Origin: Microbacterium sp. SZ1
GTDB taxonomy: Bacteria; Actinomycetota; Actinomycetes; Actinomycetales; Microbacteriaceae
NCBI RefSeq assembly: GCF_002362255.1
Contig: NZ_LPVV01000010.1
Location: 84,781-148,780 of the forward strand
Direction: 5' to 3'
DNA length: 64,000 nt
Positions within the stretch are counted from its first letter, which is position 1, and each line of letters starts with the position of its first letter. This document shows positions 50,642 through 59,186 of this stretch, piece after piece. The translations under genes and the position numbers were made by a program. The notes beneath the pieces are model-generated. The model made no database searches. It was not told where the DNA came from and saw only the letters and a program-made list of their open reading frames with translations.

Positions 50642-52185
50642 GCGCCGAGCCGTCGCTCGACCCGGTCGTGCGGCTCGAGGGCGTCACGGTCGAGTTCCCC
50701 GGGGTGCGTGCGCTCGACGACGTCGACTTCCGCCTCTTCCCCGGCGAGGTGCACGCCGTGATGGGCGAGAACGCTGCGGGGAAGTCGACGCTGGTCGGGG
50801 TGCTCACCGGAACGCGCACCCCTGACGCAGGCCGAGTGCTCGTCGACGGCGAGCCGCGTCGCTTCGGCGGCGTCGCCGACAGTCGCTCCGCGGGAATCGC
50901 CACGGTGTTCCAGGAGACGCAGCTGAGCCCGAACCTCAGCGTCGGCGAGAACGTGATGCTGGGGCGTGAGCGCCGCGGCCTGCTCGGCATCGACTGGAAG
51001 CGCACGAGAGCGGATGCCGCGCGGGCCCTCGCGCGCCTCGGACTCGACGAACTCGACCCGAAGACCCCGCTCTCGATGCTGACACCGGCGCAGAAACAGC
51101 TCGTCGCGCTCGCTCGCGCCGTCGTCGACGATCCGCGGGTGCTGGTGCTCGACGAGCCGACATCGAGTCTGGACCAGGCCGAGGTCGCCACGCTCATGCG
51201 CGTGATCCGCGGCCTTCGTGAGCGCGGCGTCGCCATCCTGTTCGTCTCGCACTTCCTGGAGCAGGCCTTCGCGATCAGCGACCGCATGACGGTTCTGCGG
51301 GGAGGACGGCGGATCGGCGAGTACGCGACGAGGGATCTCGAGAGAGCCGACCTCATCTCGAAGATGCTCGGCAAGGACATCGACGGGCTTCGCGCGCTGG
51401 GCTCTGAGCGGAAGGCCCATCACTATGCGTCGGACGGCGAGCCGGCGATGCGCGCGACGGACGTCGGGCGTCGGGGAGAGCTGGAGCGCACCGACGTCGA
51501 GGTGCAGCGCGGCGAGATCGTCGGGCTCGCCGGCCTTCGCGGTTCTGGCCGCTCGGAGCTGGCTGGACTGCTGAGCGGGACGACACGTGCAGACACCGGC
51601 GAGCTGTGGGTCGACGGGGAGAGGGTGGAGTTGCGGAGCCCGTCCGCGGCGCTGCGCCACCGGATCGCGCTGTCTGCGGAGAGCAGGCGCACGCAGGGGA
51701 TCATCGGCGACCTCACCGCCCGCGAGAACATGATCCTCTCTCTTCAGGCGCTGCGCGGCTGGACCCGCCCCCTGTCGACCGCGGAGGAGGCGGCGCTCGT
51801 CGACACGTACGTGGAGGCCTTACACCTCTCGCCGGCAGACCTCGACCGACCGGTGAAGCTGCTCTCGGGCGGCACGCAGCAGAAGATCCTCCTGGCTCGG
51901 GCACTGGCTGTCCGGCCCCATGTGCTGATCCTCGACGAGCCCACCCGGGGCATAGACATCGCCGCGAAGCTGGAGGTGCAGCGGCGCATCAGCCAGCTCG
52001 CCGGGGACGGGGTCGCCGTCGTCTTCATCTCCTCGGAGCTGGAAGAGGTCGTGCGGCTGAGCGACCGGATCATCGTGCTCAAAGATCGCGAGAAGATCGG
52101 CGAGCTCAGCAACGGGCCCGGTGTGACGGTCGACACCGTGGTGGAGATGATCGCGGCTGATCCACACCCTGATCCTGGTCTGTGA
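50638..52185 (+). CDS. Second CUT2 sugar ABC ATPase, paralogue of the one at 53.5 kb
   Basis: The 515-residue double-ABC protein has a first Walker A of GENAAGKST, Walker B VLVLDEPTSSL and a second-domain signature LLSGGTQQKILLARAL. It matches the ATPase at 53460 along its length, including the C-terminal IGELSNGP/IGELQNGP. The GTG start overlaps the LacI stop (GTGA). It has no permease of its own between it and the next operon. It may be an alternative ATPase for the YtfT/YjfF-like permeases, or a relic of a duplicated transporter operon. Confidence 0.85.
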   Translation: MSAEPSLDPVVRLEGVTVEFPGVRALDDVDFRLFPGEVHAVMGENAAGKSTLVGVLTGTRTPDAGRVLVDGEPRRFGGVADSRSAGIATVFQETQLSPNLSVGENVMLGRERRGLLGIDWKRTRADAARALARLGLDELDPKTPLSMLTPAQKQLVALARAVVDDPRVLVLDEPTSSLDQAEVATLMRVIRGLRERGVAILFVSHFLEQAFAISDRMTVLRGGRRIGEYATRDLERADLISKMLGKDIDGLRALGSERKAHHYASDGEPAMRATDVGRRGELERTDVEVQRGEIVGLAGLRGSGRSELAGLLSGTTRADTGELWVDGERVELRSPSAALRHRIALSAESRRTQGIIGDLTARENMILSLQALRGWTRPLSTAEEAALVDTYVEALHLSPADLDRPVKLLSGGTQQKILLARALAVRPHVLILDEPTRGIDIAAKLEVQRRISQLAGDGVAVVFISSELEEVVRLSDRIIVLKDREKIGELSNGPGVTVDTVVEMIAADPHPDPGL

Positions 52186-52265
52186 TCGGTAACAGGATCT
52201 TGTTCCTGGAACATTAGCGATTTTTTGGAACATCCTTGAGTTTCCAAAATTGTTCCCGGTAACAT
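52181..52265. promoter_or_regulatory. Promoter with three LacI-type sites before the CUT2 operon
   Basis: TGTGATCGGTAACA (52181-52194), TGTTCCTGGAACA (52201-52213, perfect palindrome) and TGTTCCCGGTAACA (52251-52264) lie in 84 bases. A promoter, TTGAGT (52236-52241), 18 bases, TAACAT (52260-52265), has its -10 box inside the third site. The stretch is locally AT-rich, unlike its surroundings. Confidence 0.75.
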
Positions 52266-52363
52266 CGCCGCAGACAGGCAGTGCCGCTGTCCTGCTTTCA
52301 CACACCGGACCGCGTCAGGTCCACCATTGCCGGGGTGACTGCCGGCATCTCAAGGAGGAGAAC

Positions 52364-53365
52364 ATGTCCGCGAAGAAGCGCATCCGCGTCGCGATCGGGC
52401 TGGCCGCAGCCGGCGCACTCACCATCGGCCTGGCGGCCTGCTCCGGCGGCGGAGACGGGGGTTCGGGCGGCGACGGCGGCTCGGACGAGCTCACGACCGT
52501 CGGCTTCGTCGCCGTCGGACCCGAGGGCGCCTGGCGTGAGGCGAACGAGCAGAACATCCAGGACACCTTCACGGAGGAGGCCGGGTACGACCTCAAGTAC
52601 GCCCCCGCCACCAACCTCGACCAGAAGTCGCAGATCGACGCGTTCACGTCGTTCGTCGACGAGGGCGTCGACGTGATCCTGCTGTCGGCGACCGAGGCCT
52701 CGGGGTGGGAGGACTCACTCAAGCGTGCGCAGGAGGCCGAGATCCCCGTGATCCTGCTCGACCGTGGCATCGAGCCCGACGACGACAGCCTCTACGTCAC
52801 CCGCATCGCGCCCGACAACGTCGAGGTCGCGAAGGAGGTCGGCGCGTGGGCGGCGGCGACGTTCCCCGACGGCGGGAACTACGTCGTCCTGGAGGGCCCT
52901 GCGGGCGTGGGCGTCGTGAACGAGCGCAACGAGGGCTTCGACGAGGGGCTGGGAGACTCCTCCCTCACGAAGGTCGACGCCCAGACGGCGAACTGGTCGG
53001 CTGAGGAGGGCAAGAGCGTCTTCGAGACGATGCTGAAGTCGTCGAACAACGACATCCAGCTGGTGTTCGCGCAGAACGACGAGATGGGACTCGGGGCCGC
53101 GCAGGCCGCCGAGGAAGCCGGTCTCGTCGTCGGACAGGACGTCAAGATCGCCACGATCGACGGCACCAAGAACGCCATGCAGGCGCTCGCCGACGGTCAG
53201 CTCAGCTACGTGCACGAGTACAACCCGCTCTTCGGCGAGACGGCGATGGACGTCGTCGAGAAGGCGCTCGCCGGTGAGGACGTCGATTCGTACATCGTCG
53301 TCCCGAGCGAGGCCTTCGACTCGGCGGATGCCGCCAAGGCCGTGCTCGCGGACCGCAAGTACTGA
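52364..53365 (+). CDS. CUT2 sugar-binding lipoprotein (YtfQ type)
   Basis: The 333-residue lipoprotein has the lipobox GLAAC (Cys26), a Gly/Ser/Asp-rich linker and a PBP-family 4 domain opening VGFVAVGPEGAWREANEQ. That opening resembles the E. coli galactofuranose-binding YtfQ and its arabinose-binding relatives. AAGGAGGAG precedes the ATG. With two permeases and one ATPase it forms a YtfQRT-YjfF-type importer. In this arabinose-rich region, furanose-form L-arabinose or galactofuranose is the likely ligand. Confidence 0.87.
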   Translation: MSAKKRIRVAIGLAAAGALTIGLAACSGGGDGGSGGDGGSDELTTVGFVAVGPEGAWREANEQNIQDTFTEEAGYDLKYAPATNLDQKSQIDAFTSFVDEGVDVILLSATEASGWEDSLKRAQEAEIPVILLDRGIEPDDDSLYVTRIAPDNVEVAKEVGAWAAATFPDGGNYVVLEGPAGVGVVNERNEGFDEGLGDSSLTKVDAQTANWSAEEGKSVFETMLKSSNNDIQLVFAQNDEMGLGAAQAAEEAGLVVGQDVKIATIDGTKNAMQALADGQLSYVHEYNPLFGETAMDVVEKALAGEDVDSYIVVPSEAFDSADAAKAVLADRKY

Positions 53366-53406
53366 ACCACCCACCGGATCAGGCGTCGGAGCGATCCGGC
53401 GGCGAG

Positions 53407-53437
53407 CCAGGGTGGCGGGAGTGTCCCGCCGCCCTGG
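53407..53437 (+). terminator. Intercistronic hairpin between binding-protein and ATPase genes
   Basis: CCAGGGTGGCGGGA (53407-53420) pairs with TCCCGCCGCCCTGG (53424-53437) in 13 of 14 positions over a three-base loop. It lies between the binding-protein stop and the ATPase start. Such hairpins usually stabilise the upstream mRNA or attenuate, giving an excess of binding protein. Confidence 0.65.
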
Positions 53438-53459
53438 TCGGCAGACGGGAAACACAGCG

Positions 53460-55067
53460 ATGAACGATCAACTCCCTCTCGTCGAGATGCGCGGCATCAC
53501 GATCGAGTTCCCCGGCGTGAAAGCCCTCGACGGCGTGGGTCTGCGGCTCTTCCCCGGCGAGGTGCACGCCCTCATGGGCGAGAACGGTGCCGGCAAGTCG
53601 ACCCTCATCAAGGCGCTGACCGGCGTCTACCGGATCGACGCCGGATCCATCGTCGTCGCGGGGCAGGAGCGCACCTTCGCCGGAGCCGGCGACGCTCAGG
53701 AGGCCGGCATCTCGACGGTCTATCAGGAGGTGAACCTCGCTCCCAACCTCTCCATCGGCGAGAACGTGATGCTCGGGCACGAGGTGCGGGGCGCGTTCGG
53801 CATCAACTGGGGTGCGACCCACCGTGCGGCGACCGAGGCGCTCACGCGACTCGGGCTCGGCGCGCTCGACACTCGCAAGCCCCTCTCCACACTCTCGATC
53901 GCCCTGCAGCAGCTCGTCGCGATCAGCCGGGCCATGGCGATCGAGGCCACGGTCCTGATCCTCGACGAGCCCACCTCGAGCCTCGACGCCGCCGAGGTCG
54001 AGGGCCTCTTCGCCGTCATCCGCACTCTCCGAGACGAGGGCGTCGCGATCCTGTTCGTCTCGCACTTCCTCGACCAGGTCTACGCGATCAGCGATCGCCT
54101 CACCGTGCTGCGCAACGGGCAGTTCGTGGGGGAGTACCTGACCCGCGACCTCGACCGACACGCCCTCATCTCGAAGATGATCGGCAAGGATCTCGACGCG
54201 CTGAAGTCGCTCGGGGGCAACCGCCGCCTGGCGCCGCGCGACGCGGACGAGGAACCCCTGCTCTCGGCATCCGGCATCGCCCGCCGCGGCGCTGTCGAGG
54301 CGACCGACCTCGACATCCGCCCCGGCGAGATCGTCGGGTTCGCCGGCCTGCTGGGATCGGGGCGCACGGAGCTCGCCCGTCTGCTGTACGGCGCGGATCG
54401 TGCCGACGAGGGCGCCATCGAGCTCCACGGCGCCGACGCGGAGCTCACGTCACCGGCGGCTGCGCTCGCGCGGCGCATCGCGTTCTCGACCGAGAACCGG
54501 CGTGACGAGGGCATCGTCGGCGACCTCACCATCCGCGAGAACATCATCCTCGCCGTGCAGGCGGAGCGCGGATGGGCCAGGCCCATGTCGCGCAAGGAGC
54601 AGGACGCGATCGTCGAGAAGTACATCACGCAGCTCAACGTGCGCCCAGCCGACCCCGAGCGCATGATCAAGAACCTCTCGGGCGGCAACCAGCAGAAGGT
54701 GCTCCTCGGGCGCTGGCTCGCCACGCAGCCCGAGCTGCTGATCCTCGACGAGCCGACGCGTGGCATCGACGTCGGGGCGAAGGCCGAGATCCAGGAGGCC
54801 GTCGCCGAACTCGCCGAAGAAGGCGTGGCCGTGGTCTTCATCTCGTCCGAGCTCGAAGAGGTGGTCCGGCTGTCCGAGCGGATCGTCGTGCTCAAGGACC
54901 ACCGCAAGATCGGCGAGCTCCAGAACGGGCCTGACGTCACGGCACAGGCGATCGTCGACGTGATCGCCGCCCACGGGGTCGAGGCTGCGGCCGAGACCCT
55001 CGACGACGCGGACGGCGTCGTGCCGGATAGCATCACCCTCACGACCGACAAGGAGGCAGCGCGATGA
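53460..55067 (+). CDS. CUT2 sugar ABC transporter ATPase (YtfR type)
   Basis: The 535-residue double-ABC protein has a canonical first Walker A (GENGAGKST), Walker B LILDEPTSSLD and the second-domain signature NLSGGNQQKVLLGRWLA. It powers the two permeases encoded immediately downstream. The ribosome-binding site is weak, and a hairpin lies just in front, so expression is probably lower than that of the binding protein. It ends with an extra C-terminal stretch of about 35 residues and overlaps the next gene by four bases. Confidence 0.9.
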   Translation: MNDQLPLVEMRGITIEFPGVKALDGVGLRLFPGEVHALMGENGAGKSTLIKALTGVYRIDAGSIVVAGQERTFAGAGDAQEAGISTVYQEVNLAPNLSIGENVMLGHEVRGAFGINWGATHRAATEALTRLGLGALDTRKPLSTLSIALQQLVAISRAMAIEATVLILDEPTSSLDAAEVEGLFAVIRTLRDEGVAILFVSHFLDQVYAISDRLTVLRNGQFVGEYLTRDLDRHALISKMIGKDLDALKSLGGNRRLAPRDADEEPLLSASGIARRGAVEATDLDIRPGEIVGFAGLLGSGRTELARLLYGADRADEGAIELHGADAELTSPAAALARRIAFSTENRRDEGIVGDLTIRENIILAVQAERGWARPMSRKEQDAIVEKYITQLNVRPADPERMIKNLSGGNQQKVLLGRWLATQPELLILDEPTRGIDVGAKAEIQEAVAELAEEGVAVVFISSELEEVVRLSERIVVLKDHRKIGELQNGPDVTAQAIVDVIAAHGVEAAAETLDDADGVVPDSITLTTDKEAAR

Positions 55068-56137
55068 CGGCTGCAACCGGCTCCAGCTTCTGGCGGGACC
55101 TCGTTCACAAGCCCTTCTTCTGGGGCATCGTGGCGATCGCCGCGCTGCTCGCCCTGAACGTGCTCAAGGACCCCGCGTACCTCGCGCTCTCGATCAACCC
55201 CAACAACGGCAACCTCGTCGGCAATCTCGTCGACATCCTGCGCCAGGCGGCTCCGGTGATGATGATCGCGATCGGCATGTCGCTCGTGATCGCGACCGGC
55301 GGCATCGACCTCTCGGTCGGCTCGCTCATGGCCGTCTCCGGGGCCGTCGCGATGGAGTTCCTCAGCGCGGCCGGAGACTCGGGGAACCTGGGGGCGGCGC
55401 TCGCCGCGATCGGTCTCGCACTCGTCATCACCGGCATCCTCGGCGCGGTCAACGGCATCCTCGTCGCGTACGTCGGGCTGCAGCCGTTCATCGCGACGCT
55501 CGTGCTCATGCTCGCGGGCCGCGGCATCGCCAAGGTGATCACGGGCGGACAGAACACGACGGCGTCGAACGACCCGTTCCGGTGGATCGCGAATGGCTTC
55601 GTCATCGGCATCCCCGTCGTCTTCCTCCTCGCCGTGCTGCTCGTGCTCGTCGTCGGCTGGGTCGTGCGCAAGAGCGCCCTCGGCCTCATGATCGAGGCGA
55701 TCGGCATCAACCCCCGGGCGAGCCGCATGGCCGGCATCAAGCCCAAGGGGCTACTGCTCACGACCTACATCCTCAGCGGAATCCTCGCCGGGATCGCCGG
55801 CATCATGTCGGTCGGCAGCGTGATGACGGTCGACATCTCGCGTACGGGCTACCAGCTCGAGCTCGACGCGATCCTCGCGGTCGTGATCGGCGGTGCGTCG
55901 CTCGCGGGCGGCAAGTTCTCGCTGAGCGGGGCGTTCGTCGGAGCGCTGCTCATCGCGACGCTCGACAAGACCGTGCTCTTCCTCGGCATCTCGTCGTCGG
56001 CGACGCCGGCGTTCAAGGCGATCGTGATCGTCGTGCTGTGCCTGCTGCAGTCCGAACGCGTGCGCAGCTGGTTCCGTCGGCGCCGTCGTGTCGCTCCCCC
56101 CGAACAGGTCTCCGTGAAAGAGGAGGTGACGGCATGA
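55064..56137 (+). CDS. CUT2 sugar ABC permease (YtfT type)
   Basis: The 357-residue permease has about ten membrane segments, the motif ATGGIDLSVGSLMA near residue 80 and GGASLAGGKFSLSGAFVGA near 285. Start and stop overlap neighbouring genes by four bases on both sides. Two different permeases following one ATPase is the mark of the YtfT-YjfF arrangement, as opposed to the single-permease ribose type at 22 kb. Confidence 0.9.
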   Translation: MTAATGSSFWRDLVHKPFFWGIVAIAALLALNVLKDPAYLALSINPNNGNLVGNLVDILRQAAPVMMIAIGMSLVIATGGIDLSVGSLMAVSGAVAMEFLSAAGDSGNLGAALAAIGLALVITGILGAVNGILVAYVGLQPFIATLVLMLAGRGIAKVITGGQNTTASNDPFRWIANGFVIGIPVVFLLAVLLVLVVGWVVRKSALGLMIEAIGINPRASRMAGIKPKGLLLTTYILSGILAGIAGIMSVGSVMTVDISRTGYQLELDAILAVVIGGASLAGGKFSLSGAFVGALLIATLDKTVLFLGISSSATPAFKAIVIVVLCLLQSERVRSWFRRRRRVAPPEQVSVKEEVTA

Positions 56138-57171
56138 CCGCCGTGATGACCGCACCCGAACCGGTGCAGCACGAGACCCTTCTCGACCGGGTGCGCCGCA
56201 TGATCCGCGCGAACCCGTCGGTGCTGCCCACCATCGCCTCGGTCGTCATCTTCGTCGGCATGATCGTGTTCGGCGAGGTGGCGTACGGCCGGATCCTGCA
56301 GGCCAACACCCTGTCGAACCTGCTGATCAACAACGCCCACCTCGTCGTGCTGGCGGTCGCGCTGACCTTCGTGATCCTCACCGGCGGCATCGACCTCTCG
56401 GTCGGCTCGATCATCGCGCTGTCGTCGGTGGCCGGCGTGATGCTGTCGAACGCCGGATGGAACGCGATCGCGGTGATCGTGGCGATGATCGGCATCGGCG
56501 CCGGCTTCGGCGTCGTGTCGGGAGTCCTGATCCGCTACTTCAACGTGCAGCCGTTCATCGCGACACTGGCCATGATGTTCCTCGGGCGCGGACTCGCATC
56601 GCTGCTCAGCACCAAGCCCGAGCGCCTCGGCGAGGACTCGCCCATCCGCTGGATCGGCGTGCAGCTGAAGATCGTCGACGGCCCGAAGGTCAACGACCTC
56701 GTGATCACGCCGGCGGTCGTCATCGCGGTGGTCGTCGTCGCCGTCGCGTTCTTCGTGCTGCACCGCACCCGCACCGGACGCACGGTGTACGCGATCGGCG
56801 GATCCGAGAGCTCGGCGCTGCTGATGGGCCTTCCGGTGCAGCGCACGAAGGTGCTCGTGTACGTGATCAGCGGGTCGCTCGCCGGGCTCGCGGCCGTGCT
56901 CTACACCGCACGCCTCGGCACCGCGCAGAACATCACCGGCATCGGATGGGAGCTCGATGCCATCGCCGCGGCCGTGATCGGCGGAACGGTACTCACCGGT
57001 GCCTACGGCTACGTGCTCGGATCGGTGATCGGGGCTCTCGTGCTGGGGCTCATGAACGTGCTGATCACCCGTGACGGCGGCATCCCTCCCGAGATGACCA
57101 CGATCATCACCGGCGGCATCCTGCTCGTGTTCGTGCTGCTGCAGCGGGCGGTGACGCGCAAGAGGGAGTGA
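56134..57171 (+). CDS. CUT2 sugar ABC permease (YjfF type)
   Basis: The 345-residue permease has LTGGIDLSVGSIIALSSV near residue 85 and GGTVLTGAYGYVLGSVIGAL near the C-terminus. It forms a heterodimer with the preceding permease. It overlaps the preceding gene by four bases and ends only four bases before the stop of the convergent epimerase gene, so there is no room for a separate terminator. Confidence 0.9.
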   Translation: MTAVMTAPEPVQHETLLDRVRRMIRANPSVLPTIASVVIFVGMIVFGEVAYGRILQANTLSNLLINNAHLVVLAVALTFVILTGGIDLSVGSIIALSSVAGVMLSNAGWNAIAVIVAMIGIGAGFGVVSGVLIRYFNVQPFIATLAMMFLGRGLASLLSTKPERLGEDSPIRWIGVQLKIVDGPKVNDLVITPAVVIAVVVVAVAFFVLHRTRTGRTVYAIGGSESSALLMGLPVQRTKVLVYVISGSLAGLAAVLYTARLGTAQNITGIGWELDAIAAAVIGGTVLTGAYGYVLGSVIGALVLGLMNVLITRDGGIPPEMTTIITGGILLVFVLLQRAVTRKRE

Positions 57172-57175
57172 CGGC

Positions 57176-58021
57176 TCAGACGTGGTCGCGCCAGGAGTGC
57201 TGGGGATCGAAACCCAGCACCCGGCGCGCCCTGTCGATCGAGAGCAGCGTCTCGTTCGGCCCGAACTCGCCCTTGACCGGCACGTCGGGGAACACCTCGG
57301 CGAGCAGCTCGTCATTGGGTCGCGACATCACGGTGTCGGCCGCGGCGATGATGAACCGGTCGAAGCCGGGCGCCGCGACCTCGAGCGCGCGCTGCACGGC
57401 CTGGGCGCCGTCGCGCGCGTCGATGTAGCCCCACAGGTTCCATTTGCGCAGGCGCGCATCGGCGTCGAACGAGGGGAACTCGGCGTAGTCCTCCGGGTTC
57501 ATGACGTTCGAGAACCGCAGCGCCGTGATCGACAGATCCGGGTGCCACCGCACGAGCTCCGTCGCCAGCTGCTCCTCGAGCGTCTTCACGAGCGAGTAGA
57601 CCGACTCGGGCCGCGCCGGGTAGTCCTCGTCGACCGGGACGTACGGCGGCGGCACGTCGAAAGGCAGGCCGAGCACGGTCTCGCTCGACGCGTAGACGAT
57701 GCGACGGATGCCGAGGCGCACCGCCGCCCAGAACACGTTGAACGTGGCCGGCATGTTGTTGTGGAAGGTCGCGACGTCGCTGCGGATGCCGGGAGCGGGG
57801 ATGGCGCCCAGGTGCACGACGGCGTCGATCCCGTCGTGCTGATCGCCGACCGCGGTGAGGGCGTCGACGACCTGGCCGTAGTCCGTGAGGTCGACCTGCA
57901 CGAAGCCCGGTCCGCGGGCCCCCGCGACGTCCATGCCGATGACCTCGTAGCCATGGGCGCGGAGCTCCCGCGCGACGACGCTGCCGAGCTTGCCCGATGA
58001 TCCGGTGAGTGCGATGCGCAT
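57176..58021 (-). CDS. NAD(P)-dependent epimerase/dehydratase (extended SDR)
   Basis: The 281-residue extended short-chain dehydrogenase has GSSGKLG near the N-terminus and the catalytic Tyr-x-x-x-Lys in SVYSLVKTLEEQ. It resembles sugar-nucleotide epimerases and uronate dehydrogenases; the substrate is not readable. It is convergent with the transporter operon and divergent from the LacI gene of the arabinose operon. Both the -10-like CACTCT six bases before its ATG and the overlapping TGGAGA could serve as the start signal. Confidence 0.8.
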   Translation of the reverse strand: MRIALTGSSGKLGSVVARELRAHGYEVIGMDVAGARGPGFVQVDLTDYGQVVDALTAVGDQHDGIDAVVHLGAIPAPGIRSDVATFHNNMPATFNVFWAAVRLGIRRIVYASSETVLGLPFDVPPPYVPVDEDYPARPESVYSLVKTLEEQLATELVRWHPDLSITALRFSNVMNPEDYAEFPSFDADARLRKWNLWGYIDARDGAQAVQRALEVAAPGFDRFIIAAADTVMSRPNDELLAEVFPDVPVKGEFGPNETLLSIDRARRVLGFDPQHSWRDHV

Positions 58022-58065
58022 GTCTCCAGAGTGGCACGCCGTCGGGCGGCCAGGGCCGCGCGGCA

Positions 58066-58071
58066 TACACT
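58066..58071 (+). promoter_or_regulatory. -10 box (TACACT) of a probable leaderless LacI mRNA
   Basis: TACACT lies seven bases before the GTG at 58079, and no Shine-Dalgarno is present before either that GTG or the in-frame ATG at 58088. This favours the GTG as the leaderless start. Confidence 0.5.
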
Positions 58072-58078
58072 CGTCCGC

Positions 58079-59089
58079 GTGAGTGACATGAGCGACGAGC
58101 GGCGACGCGCCGCGGGCGTCCGCGACGTGGCGGCACTCGCCGGGGTCTCCCGGCAGACGGTCTCGCGAGTGCTGAACGATCACCCCGAGGTGGCCGAATC
58201 GACCCGCGAGCGCGTCCTGGACGCGATGGACGAGCTCGGCTACCGCATGAACAACGCCGCCCGCGCTCTCGGCACCCGGCGGTCGCGCACGCTCGGGGTG
58301 CTGGCATCGGATGCCCTGCAGTACGGGCCCTCGCGCAGCATCGCGGCGCTCGAGGCGTCGGCGCGACGGGCGGGCTACTGGGTGAGCGCGGCGTTCGCCG
58401 ACGCGGGGGATGCCGGCGCCGTCGTCGCCGCGGTGGATCACCTCGTCGTGCAGGGCGTGGAGGGCATCGTCGTCGTCGCGCCGCACGCCCGGACGCTCGA
58501 CGTGCTCGACGAGCTGCGCATCGGTGTGCCCGTCGTCACGCTGCATTCGGCCGATCGGGGCACGCGCGGACTCTCCGTCGATCAGGCCGCCGGCGCCCGC
58601 CTCGCCGTCGCCGCGCTCGCCGACGCCGGGCACACCCGCATCGCGCATTTGGCCGGACCCGCCGACTGGCTCGAGGCCGAGTCGCGGGCCGAGGGGTTCG
58701 CGGCGGAGCTCGCCGCGCGCGGGCTCCCCGCGGGACCCGTCATCGCGGGGGATTGGTCGGCCGGTTCGGGCTACGCCGCGACCTCCGCCGTGCGCGCGGC
58801 CGGCGTCACCGCGGTGTTCGCCGCGAACGACCAGATGGCGCTCGGTCTGCTGGGCGGCCTGCACGAGGCCGGCCTCTCCGTTCCCGGCGACGTCAGCGTC
58901 GTCGGGTTCGACGACATCCCCGACGCCGCGTTCTACTGGCCGAAGCTGACCACGGTGAGGCAGGACTTCGACGAGCTCGCCCGCCGCGCGGTCGCCACGG
59001 TGATCGGCGGGGCGGAGGCGACGGCATCCGATCTGTCGCCCGTCGCGCCCGTGCTGGTCCCGCGAGACTCGGTCTCCCCGCCGCGCTGA
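58079..59089 (+). CDS. LacI-family regulator of the arabinose operon
   Basis: The 336-residue LacI protein has a helix-turn-helix (GVRDVAALAGVSRQTVSRVLN) and an effector domain closely resembling that of the LacI at 49.6 kb. I use the GTG at 58079, which follows TACACT by seven bases; ATG 58088 is possible. It lies immediately upstream of araD-like genes. A perfect CTGTGACCGGTCACAG palindrome stands at the start of that operon. It is therefore the likely arabinose-responsive repressor, replacing the AraC- or AraR-type regulators of other bacteria. Confidence 0.87.
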   Translation: MSDMSDERRRAAGVRDVAALAGVSRQTVSRVLNDHPEVAESTRERVLDAMDELGYRMNNAARALGTRRSRTLGVLASDALQYGPSRSIAALEASARRAGYWVSAAFADAGDAGAVVAAVDHLVVQGVEGIVVVAPHARTLDVLDELRIGVPVVTLHSADRGTRGLSVDQAAGARLAVAALADAGHTRIAHLAGPADWLEAESRAEGFAAELAARGLPAGPVIAGDWSAGSGYAATSAVRAAGVTAVFAANDQMALGLLGGLHEAGLSVPGDVSVVGFDDIPDAAFYWPKLTTVRQDFDELARRAVATVIGGAEATASDLSPVAPVLVPRDSVSPPR

Positions 59090-59114
59090 GTCGCCGCGCT
59101 GCCGGCATCCCGCC

Positions 59115-59160
59115 TTGACGCCGCAGCGACCCCGTGAAACACTGCTGTGACCGGTCACAG
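59115..59160 (+). promoter_or_regulatory. Arabinose operon promoter and LacI operator
   Basis: TTGACG (59115-59120), 17 bases and AACACT (59138-59143) form a promoter. CTGTGACCGGTCACAG (59145-59160) is a perfect 16-base palindrome covering the expected start site. The GTG of the first gene is 27 bases further on, behind CGAGGT. Confidence 0.8.
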
Positions 59161-59186
59161 TCGCCGCCCGAACACCACGAGGTCCC

